DNA of 64,000 nt from Diaminobutyricibacter sp. McL0608 (GCF_039613825.1 NZ_CP154826.1:3906001-3970000), one strand, 5' to 3'; shown: positions 6,978 through 16,493, counted from the stretch's first letter. The notes: generated by a model not told the origin, from the sequence alone. Translations and numbers: made by a program.

Positions 6978-7612
6978 CCCGTGTACTCGTCATCGACAAC
7001 TACGACAGCTTCGTCTACACGCTGAACGGCTACCTCCGGGAGCTCGGCGCCGAAACGGACGTCGTGCGCAACGACGATTTCACCGAGGCCGACGTGCCGG
7101 CGCGCCTGGCCGAGTACGACGCCGTGCTCATCTCACCCGGTCCCGGCAAGCCTGCCGAGGCGGGAGTGTCCATTGCGACGGTGCGGGAGGCACTTCGCAC
7201 CGACCAGCCGCTCCTGGGTGTCTGCCTCGGCCACCAGGCGATCGCCGAGGCGTTCGGCGCTGTCGTCACCAACGCCGAAGAACTCATGCACGGAAAGACC
7301 TCGCTCGTCACCCACGACGGCAGTGAGTTCTACGACGGTGTCGGACAGCCCTTCACCGCGACGCGCTACCACTCGCTCGCCGTCGTCGACGGCACCGTTC
7401 CCGACGACCTCATCGTGACGGCGCGTACGGCCGGAGGCGTGATCATGGGCCTCCGGCATCGCACGGCACCCATCTACGGCGTGCAGTTCCACCCGGAATC
7501 GGTGCTCACCGAGGGCGGCTACCGGATGCTCGGCAACTGGCTCGAGGCGGCCGGACTCGAAGGGGCCAAGGCAACGTCGCGCGACCTGAATCCGCTGGTC
7601 AAACTGGCGTAG
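6974..7612 (+). CDS. pabA: Glutamine amidotransferase, anthranilate/para-aminobenzoate synthase component II
   Basis: A 212-aa class-I glutamine amidotransferase. The catalytic triad is Cys84 (GVCLGHQAI), His173 and Glu175 (FHPES). The oxyanion strand is SPGPGKP at 54-60. It releases ammonia from glutamine for a chorismate-using synthase subunit. PabA and TrpG cannot be separated by sequence alone. No component I gene is adjacent, so a role in folate (PabA) or shared function is equally possible. The start is GTG at 6974, overlapping the TGA of the 52-aa gene (GTGA); upstream extension would run through that gene. Convergent with pknB. Confidence 0.92.
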   Translation: MTRVLVIDNYDSFVYTLNGYLRELGAETDVVRNDDFTEADVPARLAEYDAVLISPGPGKPAEAGVSIATVREALRTDQPLLGVCLGHQAIAEAFGAVVTNAEELMHGKTSLVTHDGSEFYDGVGQPFTATRYHSLAVVDGTVPDDLIVTARTAGGVIMGLRHRTAPIYGVQFHPESVLTEGGYRMLGNWLEAAGLEGAKATSRDLNPLVKLA

Positions 7613-7626
7613 CTTCGCCCAGGGCC

Positions 7627-9318
7627 TCAGCCCGTGCAGTACGTGATGGTCACCGTCGAACCCTGCGGGACGTCGCCCGGCGCCAGGGACTGGCTGTGCA
7701 CCAGTGTGCCCTGCTCCGTCGGACAACTCGAGTCGGGCTGCGGGTTCGCCGTCAGCTGGAGTTGCGCGAGGATTCCTGTGGCCGCCTGGATCGACTGACC
7801 CACCAGATCTGTCAGCGTCACCTTGCCGCTCGAGACGGTCAACCCGATCGGATCGCCTTCGTGCGCGTTCGCGTTCGCGGCCGGATCGGTCGAGATGACG
7901 ACGTTCGCAGCGACGTTCGGCGAGTTCTGTGTTGTGACGGGACCCAGAGTGAAGCCGGCCGCTGTCAGCGCGGCCTTCGCATTCGCTTCGGTCATGTTGT
8001 GCACATCCGGAACTGCGACCGACTTCTTGCCTGTGGAGACGTAGATGGTCACCGTGTCGCCCGTCGACAGGATGATGCCAGCGGCCGGGTCGGTGCGGAC
8101 CACCTGGCCCTCAGGGTAGGTGGCGCTGGACTCCTGCGCCTGCGTCCACTTGAGCTTGTCTTTTTCGAGCGTTGCCGTGGCCTGGTCGATCGTCTGGCCC
8201 GCAAGGGCCGGAACGGCACGCGAGGTCGGCGGAAGTTCATTGGTCGGCGCGAGGCGAAGAACCCAGGCCAGGACTGCGACCACGACGACGGCCATTACAG
8301 CGATGCCCGCCCAGATCCAGATGACCGGTGGGCGCCGCTGCGTGCGGACCATCGACTGGTCTTCGGCGAGCTGGCGGAAGGCGGCCTCGGGGCCGGAGAC
8401 CACACTGGGGGGTGCGCCGAACAGTGTCTCGGAGAGCGGGTCGACTTCTTTGTGGATCGGAACGTGGCCGGCGCCGGCCGTCTCCACATCCGCCCGGAAC
8501 TCCGCGGCCGTCTGGTACCGCTCGAAGCGGTCCTTCGACAGGGCGTGGAGCACGACGACGTCGAGAGCCGGGGAGACCTTGTGGTTGATGGAGCTGGGCG
8601 CGACCGGCGTTTCGCTGACGTGCTGGTAGGCGACGGCGACGGGGGTGTCACCGCGGAACGGCGGCCGGCCCGTGAGCATCTCGAAGAAGACGACGCCTGT
8701 CGAATAGAGGTCGGTGCGCGCATCCACCGACTCGCCCTTCGCCTGCTCCGGCGAGAAGTAGCTCGCCGTGCCAAGGATCGCCGTCGTCTGAGCGACCGTC
8801 GCCGACGAGTCGCTGATGGCGCGCGCGATGCCGAAGTCCATGACCTTGACCTGGCCGGCCTTGGTGATCATGATGTTGCCCGGCTTGATGTCACGGTGCA
8901 CGACGCCCGCACGGTGCGAATACTCGAGCGCCGTGAGGATGCCCTCGACGATGCGCACGGCTTCGTCCGCGTCGAGGGGTCCCGCCTTGATCAGGTCTTT
9001 GAGGAGTACGCCGTCGACGTACTCCATGACGATGAACGGCAACTGCGCTTCGTGCCCGTTCGGCTCGCGGACGGTTTCTTCGCCGGCGTCGAACACGCGG
9101 ACGATCGTCGGATGCGCCATGCGTGCCGCGGCCTGCGCCTCCTGGCGGAAGCGGGTACGGAAGGCAGGATCGGTCGCGAGCGAAGGCTTGAGCAGCTTGA
9201 TGGCGACGGTGCGCCCCAGACGCGTGTCCGTTCCCCGGTGCACGTCGGACATGCCGCCGCGCCCGATGAGCTCGCCCACCTGATATCTGCCCGCGAGCAG
9301 GCGGCTATCTGGGCTCAA
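7627..9318 (-). CDS. pknB: Serine/threonine protein kinase PknB with PASTA domains
   Basis: 563 aa from a TTG start at 9318, chosen for the GACGAGGAG just upstream; the first in-frame ATG (9447) would overlap pknA by 68 bp. The kinase domain (~11-275) has GRGGMSDV glycine loop, Lys41, HRDIKPGN with Asp143, and DFG Asp161. A juxtamembrane region is followed by one membrane helix (~330-350) and three extracellular PASTA repeats, the last holding a cysteine pair (532, 561). PknB senses muropeptides or lipid II and phosphorylates division and cell-wall proteins, for example FhaA/FhaB and others. It is last in the fhaA-to-pknB operon. Confidence 0.95.
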   Translation of the reverse strand: MSPDSRLLAGRYQVGELIGRGGMSDVHRGTDTRLGRTVAIKLLKPSLATDPAFRTRFRQEAQAAARMAHPTIVRVFDAGEETVREPNGHEAQLPFIVMEYVDGVLLKDLIKAGPLDADEAVRIVEGILTALEYSHRAGVVHRDIKPGNIMITKAGQVKVMDFGIARAISDSSATVAQTTAILGTASYFSPEQAKGESVDARTDLYSTGVVFFEMLTGRPPFRGDTPVAVAYQHVSETPVAPSSINHKVSPALDVVVLHALSKDRFERYQTAAEFRADVETAGAGHVPIHKEVDPLSETLFGAPPSVVSGPEAAFRQLAEDQSMVRTQRRPPVIWIWAGIAVMAVVVVAVLAWVLRLAPTNELPPTSRAVPALAGQTIDQATATLEKDKLKWTQAQESSATYPEGQVVRTDPAAGIILSTGDTVTIYVSTGKKSVAVPDVHNMTEANAKAALTAAGFTLGPVTTQNSPNVAANVVISTDPAANANAHEGDPIGLTVSSGKVTLTDLVGQSIQAATGILAQLQLTANPQPDSSCPTEQGTLVHSQSLAPGDVPQGSTVTITYCTG

Positions 9319-9379
9319 TGCGAACTCCTCGTCAGGGGCAGGGTCTTCGTTAGTGTACCGGTCGTTTTCTGGACAGAAC

Positions 9380-11077
9380 CTAAGGAGCGGCAGTGACCGT
9401 ATACGGGACGGCCGGCGATGACTGCGGCGACTCGACCGATTCGCCACAGAAGATCGTGTAGGTCAGCTGGTAAGTGCCAGCGGCGGTCGGTGTCCACGTG
9501 GTGGACGCCGTCGTGACGGGCTGCTGACCCGCACCGTTCACGTAGAGCTGGTGACCGACGAGCCTCTGGCCGGCTGGGCAGGTCGCAGCGCCGAACGTGA
9601 TCACGATCTTGTCACCCGGCGAAGTGCCCAGGACGTACGGCGACGGCGGTGCGGCCGTCACCCCGTCTGTGGGCGGCGCGACCGGGGCGACCGGGCCATA
9701 GACCTTGACGGTGATCTCGGACCCGTTCGGCACCGGGCCGGTCGGGTTCACGGAGTAGACGGTGTCGACCTGCGCGGCGCTCGTGGCCGCACTTCCGGTC
9801 TGCACGTTGGCGACCATTCCGAGCGCCTGCAGCATGCTCCGGGCCTCGGCGCTCGTCTTCCCGAGGAAGTCGGACTCAGTGATCTGCTGTGTCGTGCTCG
9901 TCGGGGTGGGAGAGGGAGTCGTGGGAGGCGGTGTTGAGTGGGTCGTGGTGGTCGTCGCCGTCGTCGGTGGTGGTGTGCTCGCACCCTTCGGCTGGGCGAG
10001 GAGAGCGATGATCGTACCGATCAGCACGACGGCGAGCAGGGCGATGAGGGCGATCAGCGGCCACGTCCAGGGGCTGCGCTTCTTTGTCGTGGTCGAAGGC
10101 AGGGTATCGACCGGTCCGACGCCACCGACCGGCGCGGCCGCAAGGAGCGTCGTCGCCTGGGTGTCGCCCGCCGGACCCGACGGCATGACCGTCGTCGCAG
10201 CCGTGAGGGCTGCAGCACCGCCGAGGATCGCGGGCACGGAGCCTGCCGCAGCCTGCACATCCCCTCGCCGGAGCGCCTGCGCAGCGCGCGCGAGGTGGGC
10301 GGCGGAGGCCGGGCGGTCGGCCGGGTTCTTCGCGATGCACGCGAAGACGAGGTTGCGAACCGGCTCGGAGACGGTCAGCGGAAGCTCAGGCGGCGCCTCG
10401 TTGATCTGCGCCATGGCGATCGCGACCTGCGACTCGCCGGTGAACGGACGACGACCCGCGAGGCACTCGTAGGCGACGATTCCGAGCGAGTAGATGTCGG
10501 TCGTCGGCGACGCGGGGTGCCCGCTGGCCTGCTCGGGCGAGAGGTACTGGACGGTCCCCATGACCTGACCGGTCGCAGTGAGCGGAACCTGGTCGGCGAT
10601 GCGGGCGATGCCGAAGTCGGTGATCTTGACCCGGCCATCCGGAGTGATCAGCAGGTTGCCGGGCTTGATGTCCCGGTGCACGAGACCGGCGGCATGGGCC
10701 GCGTGCAGGGCGGCGGCGGTCTGGGCGACGATGTCGAGGACCTTGTCGGTGCTCAGGACGTGCTCGCGCTCGAGGACGGTCGAGAGCGCCTCGCCCGGGA
10801 CGAGCTCCATCACGAGGTAGGCGCTGCCCTCCTCCTCGCCGTAGTCGAAGACGTTGGCGATGCCCTCGTGGTTGACGAGAGCCGCGTGACGGGCCTCGGC
10901 GCGGAACCGCTCGAGGAAGCCCGGGTCACCCAGGTACTCGTCCTTCAGGATCTTGATCGCGACGGTACGTCCGATGACGAGGTCGGTGGCCTGCCAGACC
11001 TCTCCCATGCCGCCGATCGCGATGCGCGACTGCAGCTCGTATCGTCCCCCGAAGGTGAGCCCTGCTGTGGGTCTCAT
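9380..11077 (-). CDS. pknA: Serine/threonine protein kinase PknA-like, with PASTA and extra C-terminal domain
   Basis: 565 aa. Kinase motifs are GIGGMGEVW-type glycine loop (IGGMGEV), Lys42, HRDIKPGN Asp136 and DFG Asp154. A long alanine/threonine linker leads to a membrane helix (~345-368), a Thr/Pro-rich stretch (TTTTTT and PPPTT motifs), one PASTA-like unit (~398-470), and a terminal ~95-residue beta-rich domain with two cysteines (500, 544). PknA of mycobacteria lacks PASTA, so the ectodomain is a family-specific addition. The ATG start at 11077 overlaps the pbpA stop by 4 bp. It probably regulates growth with PknB. Confidence 0.93.
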   Translation of the reverse strand: MRPTAGLTFGGRYELQSRIAIGGMGEVWQATDLVIGRTVAIKILKDEYLGDPGFLERFRAEARHAALVNHEGIANVFDYGEEEGSAYLVMELVPGEALSTVLEREHVLSTDKVLDIVAQTAAALHAAHAAGLVHRDIKPGNLLITPDGRVKITDFGIARIADQVPLTATGQVMGTVQYLSPEQASGHPASPTTDIYSLGIVAYECLAGRRPFTGESQVAIAMAQINEAPPELPLTVSEPVRNLVFACIAKNPADRPASAAHLARAAQALRRGDVQAAAGSVPAILGGAAALTAATTVMPSGPAGDTQATTLLAAAPVGGVGPVDTLPSTTTKKRSPWTWPLIALIALLAVVLIGTIIALLAQPKGASTPPPTTATTTTTHSTPPPTTPSPTPTSTTQQITESDFLGKTSAEARSMLQALGMVANVQTGSAATSAAQVDTVYSVNPTGPVPNGSEITVKVYGPVAPVAPPTDGVTAAPPSPYVLGTSPGDKIVITFGAATCPAGQRLVGHQLYVNGAGQQPVTTASTTWTPTAAGTYQLTYTIFCGESVESPQSSPAVPYTVTAAP

Positions 11078-12528
11078 TTATTCAGCACCGCCTCTAGTAC
11101 TTTCTTCGCAATTGGAGCAGCGATGGAGTTACCGGTGCCGTTCTGGCCCTGTCCACCGCCATTTTCAACAACAACCGCCACAGCGAATTGAGGGTTCTCC
11201 GCCGGCGCGAACCCCGTGAACCACAGCGTGTACGGCTCGCCCTCGCCGTTCTGTGCTGTACCGGTCTTACCGCCCACGCTGACCCCGTCTATTCTTGCAT
11301 TAGTGGCAACGCCGTGATTTACGCCGTCCACCATCATCTGCTTGATCGTCGCGGCGTTCTCGGGCGAGGTCGCCGTGTCGAGAACCTGGGGTGTGAACGA
11401 CTGGATCGGCTGCAGGTTGGCCGACCGGATCGAGTCCACCATGTTCGGGTACATCACGACTCCGCCGTTCGCGATTCCGGCCGACACCATCGCCATCTGC
11501 AGCGGGGTCGCGCGGTCGTCGAGCTGCCCGAACGCGCTCTGGGCGACCTGCGCCGGATCGGTGTAGACGGGGTAGACGCTCGGCTCGACCTTGACCGGGA
11601 TAGACAGCTCTTTGTTGAACCCGAACTTCTCGGCCTGGTCTTTGATGGTGCGACCGCCGAGCTGCATTCCGAGCTCGGCGAACGGGATGTTGCAGGAGAG
11701 GATCTGCGCGTTGGCGATCGAGACCGTCGCACCCGGGCCGCATGTGGTGAACGTGTCGTTGTGCACGACCGTGCTGGTGCCCGGCAGCGTCAGCGACTGC
11801 GGGTTGGGCAGCTGGCTGTCCTTCGTGTACTTGCCTGTGCCGAAAGCGGCCGAGCTCATCACCGGCTTGAAAGTCGACCCCGGCGGGTTCAGGTTGCCGC
11901 CGATCGTGCGGTTGATGAGCGGATCGCCGGGAGCCGCGAGCAGAGCCTTGTAGGTCGCGTCGACCTTCGCTGTGTCGTGGCCGGCGAGGGCGTTGGGGTC
12001 GTAGTCGGGCTTCGAGACCATCGCTAGGATCCTGCCCGTCTTGGGCTCCATCAGCACGACCGCGCCCTGGTAGTCGCCGAGCGCGTCGTAGGCGGCTTTC
12101 TGCGCGACCGGGTCGATCGTGGTCTCGACGGATGCGCCCTGCGGGTTCTTGCCGGTGAGGATCGCGTTCACGCGGTCGAAGAACTGCGAGTTGGATGAGC
12201 CGCTGAGCTGGGTGTTGAGCGCGCCTTCGAGACCGGTCGGAGCCCCATCCAGCGGAAAGAAGCCGGTGACCGACGAATAGAGCGGACCGTTGCTGTAGAC
12301 GCGCTGGAACTTGTAGACGTCCTTCGTCGGGATCGACTGGGCGACGGGCTGGTTCGCGACGAGGATGGCGCCGCGCTGGGCCGAGTAGCTGTCATAGAGC
12401 GTGCGGCTGTTGCGCGCATCCGCACTGAGCGAATCCGCCTGGAACACCTGCAGGATCGAGGTCGACACCATCAGTGCGATGAACATGGCCAGCACGACCA
12501 TGCTGATGCGTTTGATCTCACGGTTCAT
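11074..12528 (-). CDS. pbpA: Class B penicillin-binding protein (PbpA type)
   Basis: 484 aa. An N-terminal membrane anchor (~8-29) is followed by a dimerisation segment and a transpeptidase domain with Ser218 in STFK, SCN at 278-280 and KTG at 421-423. This is the set of class B PBP motifs. It crosslinks peptidoglycan during elongation or septation and normally works with the RodA/FtsW glycosyltransferase encoded next to it. The start ATG at 12528 overlaps the rodA stop (ATGA). A much longer open frame extending to 13806 is the antisense-free overlap of rodA in another frame and is not the gene start. The gene is upstream of pknA with ATGA overlap. Confidence 0.95.
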   Translation of the reverse strand: MNREIKRISMVVLAMFIALMVSTSILQVFQADSLSADARNSRTLYDSYSAQRGAILVANQPVAQSIPTKDVYKFQRVYSNGPLYSSVTGFFPLDGAPTGLEGALNTQLSGSSNSQFFDRVNAILTGKNPQGASVETTIDPVAQKAAYDALGDYQGAVVLMEPKTGRILAMVSKPDYDPNALAGHDTAKVDATYKALLAAPGDPLINRTIGGNLNPPGSTFKPVMSSAAFGTGKYTKDSQLPNPQSLTLPGTSTVVHNDTFTTCGPGATVSIANAQILSCNIPFAELGMQLGGRTIKDQAEKFGFNKELSIPVKVEPSVYPVYTDPAQVAQSAFGQLDDRATPLQMAMVSAGIANGGVVMYPNMVDSIRSANLQPIQSFTPQVLDTATSPENAATIKQMMVDGVNHGVATNARIDGVSVGGKTGTAQNGEGEPYTLWFTGFAPAENPQFAVAVVVENGGGQGQNGTGNSIAAPIAKKVLEAVLNK

Positions 12529-13934
12529 CAGCTCACCACCAGCCTCGGCTGGTTGCGGACGGAGTCCGACACCCTCAGCAGGAGGGCGACGATGATCCAG
12601 TTGGCCACGAGTGAGGAACCTCCGGCTGCGAGGAATGGGGTGGTCAGGCCGGTCAGTGGGATGACCCGCGTGACGCCGCCGATGACGACGAAACATTGCA
12701 GGGCGACCGTGAACGACAGGCCGACGGCCAGGAGCTTGCCGAAGTCGTCCTGCCCGGCGAAGCCGATGCGGAAGCCGCGCGCGACGAACAGAAGGTAGAG
12801 CGCGAAGATCGCGAAGAGGCCGGCGAGACCGAGCTCCTCGCCGAGACTCGCGATGATGTAGTCGCTCTGCGACAGCGGCGTCACATACGGCTGGCCCTGG
12901 CCGAGACCGGTGCCGATGAGGCCGCCGTGCGCCAGCCCGAAGAGGCCCTGCACCAGCTGATAGCTGCCGCCCGTCGCGTTGTAGACGTGGTCGGAGAACG
13001 GATTCAGCCAGTTCTCGAAGCGACCATGGACGTAGCTGAGGACCTGGCTGGCGATCAGCGCGCCGCCGATGATGAGCGCGAGGCCGATGATCACCCAGCT
13101 GATCCGCGCGGTCGCGACGTACAGCATGACGAGGAACAGTCCGAAGTAGAGGAGACCGGTGCCGAGGTCGCGCTGGAAGACGATGACCGCCATCGACATC
13201 AGCCAGACGATGAGGATCGGGCCGAGATCGCGGAGGCGCGGGAAGCGCATCCCCAGGAATTTCTTGCCCACGAAAGAGAGCGAGTCCCGCCGCTGCACGA
13301 GGTAGCCGGCGAAGAAGATCGCCAGCGCGATCTTCGCGATCTCGCCCGGCTGGAAGCTGAACGGGCCGATGGCGATCCAGACGCGCGCGCCGTAGATCTC
13401 CTTGCCGATGCCGGGAAGCATCGGCAGCAGCAGGAGGGCCAGCGCGACGAACCCGAAGATGTAGGTGTAGCGCTGCAGGATGCGGTAGTTGCGGATGACC
13501 AGCACGACACCGATCGCGCAGATGATCGCGATCGCGCTCCAGACGATCTGGCGGACGCCCGCACTGTCCCAGCCGGCGTCCCCGTAATGGATGTCGATGC
13601 GGTAGATCATCGCGATGCCGAGCCCGTTGAGCACGGTCGCGATCGGCAGCAGGAACGGGTCTGCCTGCGGCGCGACGTACCGCATCGCGACGTGCATCCC
13701 GAAGACGAGGACCGAGAGGCCGAGCCCGAGGTAGAGGAGCGTGAGATCCCGGTGGCCGAGCGCGCCGAGCTGGACGAGGCAGACGGCCGCCGAGTTGATC
13801 GCGCACGCCACGATCAGCAGGACGAGTTCGAGGTTGCGCAGCTTCTTCGGCATCCGCAACCGTTTGATCGGCAGCGGACTCGTCGCAGGGCGCGGCGAGT
13901 CCACGAGACCGGTCTGGCTACTGTTTGCTGGCAT
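12528..13934 (-). CDS. rodA: FtsW/RodA/SpoVE-family peptidoglycan glycosyltransferase
   Basis: A 468-aa polytopic membrane protein with 10-12 helices. SEDS-family motifs are visible: FQPGEIAKIALAIFFA (~192-207), the VFQRDLGTGLLYFGLF stretch with the essential Asp of the D-L-G motif, and the C-terminal PLTGLTTPFLAAGGSSLVANW. It polymerises lipid II into glycan strands with its partner PbpA. The N-terminus overlaps the end of pstP by 17 bp and its stop overlaps the pbpA start, so the genes are translationally coupled. RodA is preferred over FtsW from context; sequence alone does not decide. Confidence 0.93.
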   Translation of the reverse strand: MPANSSQTGLVDSPRPATSPLPIKRLRMPKKLRNLELVLLIVACAINSAAVCLVQLGALGHRDLTLLYLGLGLSVLVFGMHVAMRYVAPQADPFLLPIATVLNGLGIAMIYRIDIHYGDAGWDSAGVRQIVWSAIAIICAIGVVLVIRNYRILQRYTYIFGFVALALLLLPMLPGIGKEIYGARVWIAIGPFSFQPGEIAKIALAIFFAGYLVQRRDSLSFVGKKFLGMRFPRLRDLGPILIVWLMSMAVIVFQRDLGTGLLYFGLFLVMLYVATARISWVIIGLALIIGGALIASQVLSYVHGRFENWLNPFSDHVYNATGGSYQLVQGLFGLAHGGLIGTGLGQGQPYVTPLSQSDYIIASLGEELGLAGLFAIFALYLLFVARGFRIGFAGQDDFGKLLAVGLSFTVALQCFVVIGGVTRVIPLTGLTTPFLAAGGSSLVANWIIVALLLRVSDSVRNQPRLVVS

Positions 13935-15168
13935 CGGTCAACTGTTCCACGATCTGCCTGGCCGAACTCAGAGTGTCGGCGTTGATCGTCTGCTCCACGA
14001 GTTGCTGGTCGTACTGGGGAAGGCTCTTGACGGTGGTGGTCGACTCCTCGTAGACGTGGGAGAGCGCGATCGGCCCGAGGCTCTGCTGCACACCCTGGTA
14101 GACGGCGACGTTGCCGTTGGGCGACGAGCCGACGTAGTAGTGGGTCTGGGTCCACTGATAGCCGAACAGGGCGGCCAGCACGATGGCCACGATCAGCGCG
14201 ATGACGCCGATCAGCCAGGTCATCCTGCGACGCCGCGCACGGCGCTCATCCTCTTCGATCAGCTCGTCGAGGTAGTCCTCCGACTGCGGTTCGAAGTGGG
14301 TCGGTCCGGTCGCGGGGCGAACCGGGTGAAGGCGCAGGGTGGGCATCCGGTTCGCGCGGGCCGGCTTCAGGTCGGTCGTGAAGGCGAGGGGGGCGGATGC
14401 GGACCCGACCGTCACCGGGTCCTTCACGGTCTCACCGCGGGCGGTGTCGGCGATGTCGAGGATGACGATGGTGACGTTGTCGGGCGCCCCAGCATCCAGA
14501 CTCTGCTTCAGCAGCCGGTCGGCGACCGCTTTCGGGCCCTCGTGCATCGAAAGCGCGGCCAGCATGTCGTCATGCTTCACGACGCCGCTCAGCCCGTCGG
14601 AGCAGATCAGCCAGCGATCGCCCGGCTGCGTGTCGAGGATCCACGTGTCGATCTCGGGGGAGGCGTCGACGTCACCGAGCACGCGCATCAGCACCGAGCG
14701 GCGAGGGTGCACCATCGCCTCCTCCTCGGTGATGCGCCCGCTGTCGACGAGCCGCTGCACGAAGGTGTGGTCGATCGACACCTGGGTGAGCTCGCCGTCG
14801 CGGAACCGGTAGATGCGGGAGTCGCCGATGTGGGCGAGGGCGAGCTGGTTGCCGACCCGCACCATCGCGCTCACGGTGGTGCCCATCCCGGTCAGTTCCG
14901 GATGCTCGAACACGGTCTCCGCCAGAAGCGAGTTCGCCGCGATCAGCGCCGACTGCAGCGCGAACTCGGCCTCGGACGCCGTCGCGTACTCCTTATCGGC
15001 CTCGCGGATGCGGTTCACAGCGATCGCAGACGCGACGTCACCGCCCGCGTGTCCGCCCATCCCGTCGGCGACGACGAACAGGTCGTGCCCGGCATAGGCG
15101 GAGTCCTGGTTGTTGGAGCGGATCTTGCCGACGTGCGAAACAGCGACGGCTCGGTTAGCGGACGCCAC
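13918..15168 (-). CDS. pstP: PP2C-family serine/threonine phosphatase PstP
   Basis: 416 aa. The cytoplasmic PP2C domain (~1-240) has metal-binding motifs VSHVGKIRSNNQDS, VADGMGGHAGGDVAS, GTTVSAMV, IGDSRIYR, ICSDGLSGVV and APDNVTIVIL. A basic linker (RRARRRR), one membrane helix (~302-323) and a ~90-residue extracellular tail follow. It is the general antagonist of PknA/PknB. The start is GTG at 15168, four bases after the fhaB stop, and the next gene overlaps its end. Gene order fhaA-fhaB-pstP-rodA-pbpA-pknA-pknB is the classic actinobacterial cluster. Confidence 0.95.
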   Translation of the reverse strand: MASANRAVAVSHVGKIRSNNQDSAYAGHDLFVVADGMGGHAGGDVASAIAVNRIREADKEYATASEAEFALQSALIAANSLLAETVFEHPELTGMGTTVSAMVRVGNQLALAHIGDSRIYRFRDGELTQVSIDHTFVQRLVDSGRITEEEAMVHPRRSVLMRVLGDVDASPEIDTWILDTQPGDRWLICSDGLSGVVKHDDMLAALSMHEGPKAVADRLLKQSLDAGAPDNVTIVILDIADTARGETVKDPVTVGSASAPLAFTTDLKPARANRMPTLRLHPVRPATGPTHFEPQSEDYLDELIEEDERRARRRRMTWLIGVIALIVAIVLAALFGYQWTQTHYYVGSSPNGNVAVYQGVQQSLGPIALSHVYEESTTTVKSLPQYDQQLVEQTINADTLSSARQIVEQLTDASKQ

Positions 15169-15171
15169 GCA

Positions 15172-15750
15172 CTACCGCCGAAGCTCGAAAGTCGTCGTGC
15201 CGATCTTGATCGGGGTGTTCAGGGGGACCTGGGTCGGGACGGTGACGCGTTTGCCGTCGAGGAAGGTGCCGTTCGTCGAATCGAGGTCCTGGATCATCCA
15301 CTCGTCGTTCCAGAGCAGCAGACGCGCGTGGTGGGTCGAGGTGTAGTCGTCGCGGATGACGAGGCCGGACTCGCTCGAACGACCGATGGTGAGAGGTTCG
15401 CGGCCGAGCGCGAGCTCCGTGCCCTGTTTCGGACCGGACGTGATGGTGAGACGGCCCGCGCTGAGGATGGTCGCCTTCGGTTTGCCGGTCGCGGTGTTCG
15501 CGCCCGTGGGAAGCGAGGATGCGGGCGGCGGCTGCATCGTGGGAGCGGTGGCCCCGGAAGTCGGGGTGGCGAGAAACGGGGTCGGCCCGGGCGCCGGGGC
15601 GGCGGGCTGTGCCGCATCCGGTTGCAGTTTGCGCACGCGCTGACCGAACAGGTCGCTGCGCAAGGCATAGACGATGCCGAACACGAACAACCACAGCAGC
15701 AGGAGGAAGCCGAACCGGAGGACCAGGAGGGTCAGCTCGCTCGGGTTCAC
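15172..15750 (-). CDS. fhaB: FHA-domain protein FhaB (FipA)
   Basis: 192 aa. One N-terminal membrane helix (~6-29), then a Pro/Ala-rich linker (~45-90), then an FHA domain (~100-192). The FHA core is GREPLTIGRSSESGLVI, STHHARL and DLDSTNGTFLDGKRV, the residues that bind phosphothreonine. FhaB/FipA is a target of the Pkn kinases and links phosphorylation to division. The start is GTG at 15750, overlapping the fhaA stop (GTGA). It is the second gene of the cluster. Confidence 0.93.
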   Translation of the reverse strand: MNPSELTLLVLRFGFLLLLWLFVFGIVYALRSDLFGQRVRKLQPDAAQPAAPAPGPTPFLATPTSGATAPTMQPPPASSLPTGANTATGKPKATILSAGRLTITSGPKQGTELALGREPLTIGRSSESGLVIRDDYTSTHHARLLLWNDEWMIQDLDSTNGTFLDGKRVTVPTQVPLNTPIKIGTTTFELRR

Positions 15751-16493
15751 GGTTTGCTCCAGAACCCGCCGATGTCGTGACGGCGGGTGACGTCGTCGAC
15801 GTGGTCGGGGGTGAACTTCTCGATAGGGGTCGCCTGAGGCAGCACCCGGAACACGATACGCGTGCGGCCGATGCTGATCACCGAATCCGGGTCGAGCAGG
15901 GCCTTGGTGACGGGCTGGCCGTTCAGCTGCGAGCCGTTCGTCGAACCCAGGTCCTGCACCTGGGCGCGGTGGCCGTCCCAGGTGATCTGCACGTGCTTGC
16001 GCGAGATGCCGGTGTCATCCACCGTGATGTCCGCATCGCTGCCGCGGCCGATGACCGTGTGCGCCTTCTCGATCGGATAGCGCTTGCCGCCGATGTCGAG
16101 CACGGGGGTCCAGGCGATGTCGGTCTTGACGTTCTCGGACTCGACGGTGAGGATGCCCTCGGTCAGGCTCGGGTCCTCGACGAGATCGACGGAGATGCCG
16201 CCGGCGAACTGGTAGTGCTGGCCGGCCGCGTACTGCTGCACGTAGGAGACGAGCTCGTCGGTGAGGGTCGGGCCCATGGAGCGCATCCGGTTGTAGTCGG
16301 TGGTGGACATGCGCAGCACGAAGCGATTGGGCGCGAGAATGCGGTCGCGTGTGACGATCGCGGCCTTCGTGTCGAGTTCGCGGCGGAGTGCGCTCGTGAG
16401 CTCGACCGGTTGCAGCCCCGACCGGAAAGTCTTGGCGAAAGCACCGTTGACGGCGCGCTCGAGACCCTTCTCGAAGTTGTCCAGTATGCCCAC
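15747..16493 (-). CDS. fhaA: FHA-domain protein FhaA with DUF3662 domain
   Basis: 248 aa. An N-terminal DUF3662 domain (~1-115; MGILDNFEKGLERAVNGAFAK-like start truncated here to its key positions GILDNFEKGLE) is followed by a linker and a C-terminal FHA domain (~160-230) with IGRGSDADITV, SRKHVQI and DLGSTNGSQLNG. FhaA binds phosphorylated partners such as the MviN/MurJ pseudokinase domain in mycobacteria and slows peptidoglycan synthesis. The GTG start at 16493 has GGGAG upstream. It is the promoter-proximal gene; the ~290-bp gap upstream should contain the operon promoter. Confidence 0.93.
   Translation of the reverse strand: MGILDNFEKGLERAVNGAFAKTFRSGLQPVELTSALRRELDTKAAIVTRDRILAPNRFVLRMSTTDYNRMRSMGPTLTDELVSYVQQYAAGQHYQFAGGISVDLVEDPSLTEGILTVESENVKTDIAWTPVLDIGGKRYPIEKAHTVIGRGSDADITVDDTGISRKHVQITWDGHRAQVQDLGSTNGSQLNGQPVTKALLDPDSVISIGRTRIVFRVLPQATPIEKFTPDHVDDVTRRHDIGGFWSKP

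Noticed and set aside
12529-13806. Upstream extension of pbpA in frame to 13806
   Set aside because: The extension translates rodA DNA in a different frame into Arg/Pro-rich sequence. The ATG at 12528 gives an exact class B PBP with ATGA coupling.
13741-15780. Plus-strand frame of 679 codons over pstP and fhaB
   Set aside because: Shadow of the genuine minus-strand genes, whose PP2C and FHA motifs are complete.
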